Of a stretch of 11,204 bases of DNA, positions 7,042-11,204 are shown piece by piece. The notes beneath the pieces were generated by a model. It saw only the letters and a list, made by a program, of their open reading frames with translations, searched no databases and was not told the DNA's origin. Every line of letters starts with the position of its first letter. Positions within the stretch are counted from its first letter, which is position 1. The position numbers and the translations under genes are program-made. The DNA comes from CAZZKG01 sp964654825 (GTDB lineage Bacteria > Gemmatimonadota > CAZMKB01): contig CAZZKG010000086.1 in assembly GCA_964654825.1 (NCBI GenBank), positions 1 through 11,204 on the forward strand, written 5' to 3'.

Positions 7042-7632
7042 ATGTTCAAGTGGTCATCCCGCCTATTCGTTATCATCTTCTGTCTGGTTGCGGGATTCTT
7101 CATGGCTCGAGAATACTTTCCTCGGGAGATAACCAATACCATAATCAAAAAAGAAATCGAACAGCTTCCGCCGGAAATTACCGAGAGGGTTCTTACCGAT
7201 ACCGTCCAGGTGATGAAGTGGCGGACGAAGATTGTCGAGAAGATCAAGTACCGGGAAGCGGTTCCAGAGACAGTTATCGTTTATAAAGAGAAGGTCTCGC
7301 CCGAGAGATTCAAGGCACTGTTTACCAACGGTGAGATTCAATCCGACAAGAGATTTTCTTATAATACTTACTCATTCGTCGATTCAACCATCTCTCATTT
7401 TTCACACCGAATCAAAAGCGATCATGTGCGATTCTGGATCGATCAGCGATATGGAATCCCCAGGGTACAGGAGAGCAGGGACTTGTTCGATGCTCCCGAT
7501 CTCGAGCTTGGATGGATGAGCGGTGAAGGTGTCTATGCAGAATCAGAAATGCGGGTGTGGAAGCTGTATCCGAAAGTCCGGGGGGATCAGGAGGGCATCC
7601 GATATGGGGGGAGCGTGAACTATGAGTTTTGA
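7042..7632 (+). CDS. Membrane-anchored protein of unknown function, downstream of the large gene
   Basis: 196 aa, not recognised. Residues about 5-22 (SSRLFVIIFCLVAGFFMA) form a single N-terminal membrane anchor after a short basic start, so the rest probably lies outside the cytoplasmic membrane. A charged stretch rich in Glu, Lys, Thr and Val follows (residues 25-95: TERVLTDTVQVMKWRTKIVE, YKEKV), perhaps coiled coil, then a more globular aromatic C-terminus. AAGGAT lies 6 nt before the ATG, and only 8 nt separate it from the large gene, so the two are very likely co-transcribed. Small anchored proteins of this build occur next to tail genes in phages, sometimes as lysis-associated proteins, which would suit a prophage remnant; the sequence does not prove this. 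Confidence 0.75.
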   Translation: MFKWSSRLFVIIFCLVAGFFMAREYFPREITNTIIKKEIEQLPPEITERVLTDTVQVMKWRTKIVEKIKYREAVPETVIVYKEKVSPERFKALFTNGEIQSDKRFSYNTYSFVDSTISHFSHRIKSDHVRFWIDQRYGIPRVQESRDLFDAPDLELGWMSGEGVYAESEMRVWKLYPKVRGDQEGIRYGGSVNYEF

Positions 7633-7656
7633 AACAAGAAAAGCCGATGTCTAGCT

Positions 7657-7920
7657 TTACTGGTAAGAAAAAACCTCTCTTGGTGCTTTATCAACTAAAT
7701 GATGAAATTGTGGAAGATGAAAATCTTTAGATATTTTTTTCATTACTTTAACTTCTAGCATTCCCGGATTAATCATTTCAATACCCACAACATTACCACG
7801 ATAGTCTAAGTCCACAAAGACTTCCGGGAAAGGCTCATCAGTTTTCCTCACTTTATTATTTGAGAATCGGATGTAAATCGCTTTAGCTAGAGTATCGATG
7901 GTAACTGATAGGGGTTTCAT
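7657..7920 (-). CDS. DUF2283 family protein, putative antitoxin
   Basis: 87 aa. The core VTIDTLAKAIYIRFSNNKVRKT...VFVDLDYRGNVVGIEMIN matches the DUF2283 pattern (dALYIrls ... DyDedGnvVGIEil). Members are often encoded beside DUF4258 proteins and are predicted antitoxins. It follows the DUF4258 gene by 2 nt, and its ATG is preceded by AAGGATGA at about 8 nt, so the two are one operon. The C-terminal tail after about residue 55 is longer than the minimal domain and could contact the partner. It converges on the 196-aa gene with 24 bases between stops and no obvious terminator. The antitoxin role is inference from family and order. Confidence 0.85.
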   Translation of the reverse strand: MKPLSVTIDTLAKAIYIRFSNNKVRKTDEPFPEVFVDLDYRGNVVGIEMINPGMLEVKVMKKISKDFHLPQFHHLVDKAPREVFSYQ

Positions 7921-7922
7921 AG

Positions 7923-8165
7923 CTAATCATCCTTCGTTGTGGTGACAACAATTATTTCTTTCTTGGTTTCCGCAAATATTACTTGAATAGTGGACTTGTT
8001 CGGTAAAGTTTTGCGATGTTTTTTTCTGCCAGGGTCCAGCACAGGCAATACAATGTCAGGGTCTTCTAGTGTATTTAAAACGTTTTCTTGGCTAATGCCC
8101 CTGCTTTGCATGCGTTGGGAAGCATGTAGTGAAAAGATTACTCGCTTCCCTTTAATTTTACGCAA
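7923..8165 (-). CDS. DUF4258 family protein, putative RelE/BrnT-like toxin
   Basis: 80 aa. The pattern FSLHASQRMQSRGISQENVLNTLEDPDIV, then GRKKHRKTL and a beta-rich end IQVIFAETKKEIIVVTTTK, fits DUF4258 (fskHAleRMkeRgIs..eV...l.np). These small basic proteins resemble ribosome-dependent RNase toxins; His14, Arg18 and Arg22 of the first helix are conserved-type residues, though their catalytic role is not shown here. It is first in an operon with the DUF2283 gene, the toxin-first order seen in HigBA-type systems. The start is TTG at 8163-8165, with only a weak GGGG at about 7 nt, which would keep toxin translation low. A promoter with an embedded palindrome lies just upstream. Confidence 0.83.
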   Translation of the reverse strand: MRKIKGKRVIFSLHASQRMQSRGISQENVLNTLEDPDIVLPVLDPGRKKHRKTLPNKSTIQVIFAETKKEIIVVTTTKDD

Positions 8166-8203
8166 TTAAGCCCCGTTTGTTCCTGATTGGTAAGCTAACT
8201 ACC

Positions 8204-8231
8204 ACTATATCACATTTTACGAAAATGTCAA
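8204..8231 (-). promoter_or_regulatory. Toxin-antitoxin promoter with perfect inverted repeat operator
   Basis: On the minus strand, a perfect TTGACA (8226-8231), a 16-bp spacer and TATAGT (8204-8209, five of six) form a strong promoter starting near 8198. The spacer contains the 17-bp perfect inverted repeat ACATTTTACGAAAATGT (8212-8228), which overlaps the -35 box by three bases. A protein bound there would block RNA polymerase, as expected of toxin-antitoxin autoregulation. Confidence 0.7.
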
Positions 8232-8304
8232 GCTGTAATTCTCTAAGCAGCAATATTTATGCCGTGTTAGGGGGTCAATTAACAATAACCGAGCAGACCA
8301 TCCC

Positions 8305-9444
8305 TCACGGCCCAAACTCCACCACATAGACACTGCTGTCGTCTTTATTGTAGGAGACCCCACACATCATGTAGTCTCCTCCACAGGTACGAATGAGGTC
8401 TTTAGCATAATCTGTATCATTGCCACCGAAGAGTTCTTCTCGGATCACCCCTCCATCACGGCCTACTTCTACTGACCAGGCTTGTACATTGTGTCTATTG
8501 TAAAAGGGTGCTCTACCATGATCTGAAATGTAAACTCCTGCAGGGGTGCTTGTCATACCAGCAAAAACATAACCACCATTCCAGGATCTCACTATTGCAG
8601 CAGCTGTATTTTCTCCATTTCTAATGAGCTGTTCACGCCATTCTTCTTCCCCAGCATCATTAATCTTTAGTAAAAAAACGTCTGTACCAGTAGGATAGTT
8701 GGTACTGGTTTTTCCAGCAATCACAAAACCAGCATCAATGCCGTGACAGATCCCACTGGGTCTTGCATCGTATTCGAAATCGTATGATCGAAACCATTCT
8801 TCTTCTCCAGCTGCGGATAGCTTCACAGCAAAAGCCTTTGATTGAATATCGAGAAAATATCCTATAGCTAAGAATCCTCCATCGTGGGTAGAAATGAGTC
8901 CAGTGCAACGATCAAAGAATAATGATGTATTGTAGATCCAATGCCAGATAATGCCCCCGTTATTGTCTAATCGAGCTATTGCTGGGCCTCCAATACCATC
9001 ATTAAAAGAGAAAGATCCGGCAATGGCATAACCCCCATCAACGGTGACGATGTCATAAATCCATACGACCTCGTCCGATATATCATACTTTCGGAACCAT
9101 AATTGTTCTCCGTCAGTATCATATTTGGCAACAAACCCATCAGAATTATTCACGCCATTATAAATAGATCCCGCTATTATACTTCCACCGTTTTCTGTTG
9201 GAGCTGCTGTATTCACTTGAAGACAATCGAAGTAAGAAATTATATTCCACCATTGCATTCTACCATTATTGTTGATTTTAGCAATCCATCCGAGACCATA
9301 ATCATCTGCTGCGAAGACACAGTTCCCATCACTGGTTCTAGTTATAGCCTCACCCTCACCGCTTCCATAAGTCCATTCCTCGGCAATAGCGGAGCAGGGG
9401 GTAGTGATCATGAATAACAGGTAAAGAATCAGGATCCATCTCAT
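8305..9444 (-). CDS. Exported seven-repeat beta-propeller-like protein
   Basis: 379 aa. A signal peptide is clear: Arg2, a hydrophobic run (WILILYLLFMI) and a cleavage region near CSAIA-EEW; no good lipobox surrounds the Cys. The mature part is about seven degenerate repeats of 45-60 residues with the pattern GG-(Y/F/S)-x-(I/V)-AG-x ... D-x-(F/A)-(V/A)-x-(K/R)-(L/Y/I)-x-x-x-G-x-x-x-W, for example DGGYAIAGSF and DVFLLKINDAGEEEW. Seven units suggest a closed seven-bladed propeller. Such proteins are common among exported proteins of environmental bacteria; ligand unknown. No T9SS-type or anchoring domain follows the last repeat. The ATG has GGAGG 7 nt upstream. It is transcribed leftward, away from the unknown gene, and ends 139 bases before the toxin start with no clear terminator. 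It is AT-rich relative to gltX. Confidence 0.85.
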   Translation of the reverse strand: MRWILILYLLFMITTPCSAIAEEWTYGSGEGEAITRTSDGNCVFAADDYGLGWIAKINNNGRMQWWNIISYFDCLQVNTAAPTENGGSIIAGSIYNGVNNSDGFVAKYDTDGEQLWFRKYDISDEVVWIYDIVTVDGGYAIAGSFSFNDGIGGPAIARLDNNGGIIWHWIYNTSLFFDRCTGLISTHDGGFLAIGYFLDIQSKAFAVKLSAAGEEEWFRSYDFEYDARPSGICHGIDAGFVIAGKTSTNYPTGTDVFLLKINDAGEEEWREQLIRNGENTAAAIVRSWNGGYVFAGMTSTPAGVYISDHGRAPFYNRHNVQAWSVEVGRDGGVIREELFGGNDTDYAKDLIRTCGGDYMMCGVSYNKDDSSVYVVEFGP

Positions 9445-9687
9445 TTCTGGCCTCCATTTCGAATATGATGGGGAAAAGTACTATAAATATAAGCATTTTC
9501 TGTACCAGGCGCACATGAGAGATAATACCACATAGGTGGGTTAAATGTCAAATATTACTGCTTAATATTATTCCAATTGAGAGGATTCCCGGGAACTTAT
9601 GTGTCGGAAAGTGGAATCGTGTGTCGGGAAGGGGACAAAGATTTAGATGTTCTCTGGTTCTGGGAATCTCAAGCCGGGAAAATGATG

Positions 9688-10305
9688 CTATGTATGCGCC
9701 ACCATCCTGAAGATTCCCTCGAGGCGTTTCTGAATCTCTTCTCTGGTAAGATCAGATTGTTTGCCGTGCAATTGATTCCCAACCTTCTTCCCAGCTTTCT
9801 TTTTTTCAACTTTCCGAGCAATGAGATCTCTTCTCCCCGAGGTAATATACAAGAAGTGGATATAAATCGTAAATCTTGACTTACCGAGAATGAAAGGCAA
9901 GATTCGTTCACCATGGACAGGGAGAGCATCTAAAGAATACATACTCGGTCTGAACCTGGTCTGCATGAATGTATCCCATGTGTATAAATACTCCTCCCAC
10001 ATGTCCAGCTTATCAAGCATCTTCAGAATGAAGTATATGAGTTGAATGACGTTCTCCTCAAAATCCTCCTTGCTTAATTGTTTCCGATGCTGCTCGGTAT
10101 ATTTTAGGAGAAAGAATCCCGCCTCGAGGCCGTCGTGATAGGATCTCGTACTCGTTATCATCTGTTGAATGAAACTCCACAATGGGTGAGACATGTATTC
10201 CTTATACCGATAGAGGCTGAGGTTTTCCTCGAGGGGGGGAAATCCCAATCTGATGAGTTGAGTCGCACATTCGTCAAAAACTGTATGATTGCAAGCGGTT
10301 TTCAT
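9688..10305 (-). CDS. Unknown, mostly helical soluble protein
   Basis: 205 aa from ATG 10305; an in-frame GTG at 10362 would add 19 residues, and a stop lies just beyond it. Neither start has a convincing SD, and the frame begins only about 40-95 bases inside the right repeat, so the 5' end may have been trimmed. Composition is rich in aromatic and charged residues with helix-like periodicity (LWSFIQQMITSTRSYHDGLE, QLIYFILKMLDKLDMWEEYL), then a Lys-rich patch (RKVEKKKAGKKVG) and a final helix. No transmembrane segment, signal peptide or family motif was recognised. The 243 bases between it and the propeller gene hold no gene that I can support. A + strand reading frame over 9577-9879 is judged to be a shadow. 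Confidence 0.6.
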   Translation of the reverse strand: MKTACNHTVFDECATQLIRLGFPPLEENLSLYRYKEYMSHPLWSFIQQMITSTRSYHDGLEAGFFLLKYTEQHRKQLSKEDFEENVIQLIYFILKMLDKLDMWEEYLYTWDTFMQTRFRPSMYSLDALPVHGERILPFILGKSRFTIYIHFLYITSGRRDLIARKVEKKKAGKKVGNQLHGKQSDLTREEIQKRLEGIFRMVAHT

Positions 10306-10389
10306 GTAATTACTCGTCTTCCAGTAACAGCATACTGCTTCCCGAAAGTATATGCCAGGCACGCTGAGATGCTAAAACTGTCGTACTGG

Positions 10390-10413
10390 TCGAAATCCGG
10401 TACCGCTACCATT
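10390..10413 (+). repeat. Right attachment-site repeat (attR), partial copy of tRNA-Glu 3' end
   Basis: GTACCGCTACCATT at 10400-10413 is identical to the tRNA-Glu 3' end and its first two flanking bases, in the same orientation. Extending left to 10390 keeps 20 of 24 positions, including the T-loop TCGA. It is too short and degraded to be a tRNA gene, and it is the expected scar of tRNA-targeted integration. Confidence 0.65.
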
Positions 10414-10635
10414 TTAACTCTGCTCTCCATTTTCTCAAACATATAAAAGCTCCGCGACCCGTATGTAAACCCTCTCTCTTCCTTTATCCCGCCGCTGTCG
10501 GGTATCCGCCCTATGTATTGAGCTGAAAAAATGTTCCCGTGTGTCAGCAGGAGGAGGGAGATAAGAGGTATTGTGATTTTCTATCTTGTTCTGTAATAAT
10601 TAGTTAGACCGTCTTCAAAAAACAAAATATTTCAC
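10414..10635. other. Non-coding stretch between the right repeat and the next promoter
   Basis: No reading frame, RNA gene or clear terminator is seen here. AGCAGGAGGAGGGAG (about 10548-10562) looks like an SD sequence but no start codon with an open frame follows it. If the island model is right, this is the DNA that originally followed tRNA-Glu. Confidence 0.5.
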
Positions 10636-10664
10636 TTGACATTAATCTTTTTCTATGATATACT
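10636..10664 (+). promoter_or_regulatory. Strong sigma-70 promoter for the last gene
   Basis: A perfect TTGACA (10636-10641), exactly 17 bases, and TATACT (10659-10664, five of six) make this the best promoter in the window. A T-rich spacer and AT-rich upstream bases support it. Transcription would start near 10671, about 490 nt before the exported-protein gene. Confidence 0.75.
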
Positions 10665-10675
10665 ATGCCTTGAAT

Positions 10676-10689
10676 GTAGTGTACACCAC
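10676..10689. promoter_or_regulatory. Palindrome just after the predicted transcription start
   Basis: GTAGTGTACACCAC contains the perfect 8-bp palindrome GTGTACAC (10679-10686) and is symmetrical over 14 bases except for one pair. Its position at about +6 to +19 suits a repressor operator, or a short 5' hairpin in the RNA. Confidence 0.4.
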
Positions 10690-10838
10690 GATTCTGAGGG
10701 AGTCATTCCGGTTATTTGCAACAACAGACACAATTTTCTACACATTTCTCTTGTACAGTAGAGCAGACGTGACTGTAATCCACCGCAAAAAAGTTCGAAT
10801 AAGATAAATATTACATTTCACCCCACTGAGGGTCTTGA

Positions 10839-10867
10839 TCCTGACAGTTAAGTGTGGTCCGTCAGGA
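10839..10867 (+). promoter_or_regulatory. Leader hairpin that overlaps the small ORF's SD
   Basis: TCCTGAC (10839-10845) pairs perfectly with GTCAGGA (10861-10867) around a 15-nt loop. The 3' arm takes in AGGA of the SD AGGAGGT (10864-10870), so the fold would hide part of the ribosome binding site. Confidence 0.45.
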
Positions 10868-10877
10868 GGTATTCGGG

Positions 10878-10973
10878 ATGAACGAAAGTTCAAATCGATC
10901 AGTCTACCCGAGGGCGGAGTGTATTCCTTCCCTTGTTTTAGATGGACCCATTCAAACTCGATTTGTTTTCTGA
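10878..10973 (+). CDS. Possible 31-aa leader peptide
   Basis: ATG at 10878 is preceded by a full AGGAGGT seven bases upstream, one of the best ribosome binding sites in the window. The frame runs 31 codons to TGA at 10971-10973. The peptide (begins MNESSNRSVYPRAEC, ends QTRFVF) has no runs of one amino acid that would point to classical attenuation and no hydrophobic segment. It sits in the long leader between the promoter at 10636 and the exported-protein gene, and its SD is partly enclosed by a hairpin. Real translation is plausible but unproven. Confidence 0.4.
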   Translation: MNESSNRSVYPRAECIPSLVLDGPIQTRFVF

Positions 10974-10977
10974 CTGT

Positions 10978-10997
10978 AAGTGACGGGGGGATCACTT
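10978..10997 (+). promoter_or_regulatory. Leader hairpin directly after the small ORF
   Basis: AAGTGA (10978-10983) and TCACTT (10992-10997) pair perfectly around an 8-nt loop containing six G. An outer ACTGT/ACAGT pairing may extend the stem with a bulge. No U-run follows, so it is not a normal intrinsic terminator. Confidence 0.35.
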
Positions 10998-11069
10998 CAG
11001 ACACAGTCTCTGTACTTTGATTGTACAACGGCCTACTTGAAAGGAGGTGTCCGGGAACAAAACCAATCT

Positions 11070-11089
11070 GTCCTCCTCAACTGGAGGAC
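11070..11089 (+). promoter_or_regulatory. Leader hairpin with anti-SD arm
   Basis: GTCCTCC (11070-11076) and GGAGGAC (11083-11089) form a perfect 7-bp stem with a 6-nt loop. The CCTCC arm could instead pair with the GGAGG at 11043-11047 or with the last gene's SD (GGAGG at 11151-11155), so alternative folds that mask or free that SD are possible. A second stem, TCCTGC/GCAGGA (11119-11135), follows. Confidence 0.45.
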
Positions 11090-11162
11090 TTTCAGGGGAT
11101 GACGTGAAGGTGTGTGTGTCCTGCTTTACGCAGGAAGAATCTTTTTGTACGGAGGTTATTGA

Positions 11163-11204
11163 ATGAGTAGAAAGATCGGTTACCTTGCTCTCTCACTCGC
11201 ACTC
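11163..11204 (+). CDS. Start of an exported or membrane protein, cut by window end
   Basis: Only 14 codons are present: MSRKIGYLALSLAL. A basic N-terminus (Arg3, Lys4) followed by a Leu/Ala-rich run looks like the start of a signal peptide. The ATG has GGAGG (11151-11155) with 7 nt spacing. A short in-frame-open stretch in another frame upstream ends with TGA overlapping this ATG (ATGA). Function cannot be told. Confidence 0.6.
   Translation, partial: MSRKIGYLALSLAL

Larger units (their letters stand above)
2822..10413. mobile_element. Putative decayed integrative element or prophage remnant in tRNA-Glu
   Basis: The boundaries are the direct repeat GTACCGCTACCATT at 2822-2835 (tRNA-Glu 3' end) and 10400-10413. 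Directly inside the left end lies a serine-recombinase remnant reading toward the tRNA. The interior carries accessory genes only: a large modular protein, a membrane-anchored protein, a toxin-antitoxin-like pair, an exported propeller protein and an unknown protein. The 7.6-8.3 kb part is visibly more AT-rich than gltX. The recombinase lacks its catalytic domain, so the element probably cannot move by itself. That the repeat is the true att core is inference. Confidence 0.65.

Noticed and set aside
9370..9444. Lipoprotein signal in the propeller protein
   Set aside because: The only Cys near the hydrophobic run is in TTPCSA, which is not an acceptable lipobox. An ordinary signal peptide fits better.
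9577..9879. 100-aa + strand frame
   Set aside because: It overlaps the longer minus-strand helical gene, has no SD, and its second half is the complement of that gene's Lys-rich C-terminus.
10390..10413. Distal repeat as a second tRNA-Glu gene
   Set aside because: Only the 3' T-arm and acceptor end are recognisable; no anticodon arm or 5' acceptor precedes it.
10738..11028. 96-aa minus-strand frame opposite the leader region
   Set aside because: It needs a TTG start without an SD and lies antisense to a strong promoter's transcript. The product shows no motif. I keep it as a weak alternative only.
10671..11162. Known riboswitch (TPP, c-di-GMP, glycine, cobalamin, SAM)
   Set aside because: I looked for the core consensus blocks of these classes and found none.

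Overview
The window is bacterial DNA of middling GC with compact, mostly intergenic-poor chromosome structure, sigma-70-like promoters (TTGACA boxes with 16-18 bp spacers) and Shine-Dalgarno (SD) sequences. The housekeeping genes (proline dehydrogenase, gltX, three tRNAs) do not fix the species. Secreted beta-propeller and disaggregatase-type modular proteins fit an environmental, perhaps uncultured, Gram-negative lineage, but that is inference.

Layout. Positions 1-2833 are core chromosome: the 5' part of a leftward proline dehydrogenase gene, back-to-back promoters, tRNA-Ser(GCU), a small two-segment membrane protein overlapping gltX (glutamyl-tRNA synthetase), then tRNA-Gln(CUG) and tRNA-Glu(CUC). 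Genes for charging and decoding Glu/Gln are thus side by side.

From the 3' end of tRNA-Glu (about 2822) to about 10413 lies what I read as a decayed integrated element of about 7.6 kb. The last 12 nt of tRNA-Glu plus two flanking bases (GTACCGCTACCATT) recur in the same orientation at 10400-10413, with weaker similarity upstream, as expected of attL/attR. Just inside the left end is a leftward serine-recombinase gene that has lost its catalytic domain and whose last codons and stop lie antisense in the tRNA. Next come a very large modular protein (about 1066 aa) and a membrane-anchored 196-aa protein (possibly phage late genes), a DUF4258/DUF2283 toxin-antitoxin-like pair with a strong autoregulatory operator candidate, an exported seven-repeat beta-propeller protein, and an unknown helical protein next to the right repeat.

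From 10414 to the end is presumed chromosome again: about 220 bases without a recognisable feature, a near-consensus promoter at 10636-10664, and an unusually long (about 490 nt) leader with a palindrome, several hairpins and a 31-codon ORF with a strong SD, leading to the first 14 codons of a gene for an exported protein. This leader and the tRNA-Glu island are the two most interesting parts of the window.
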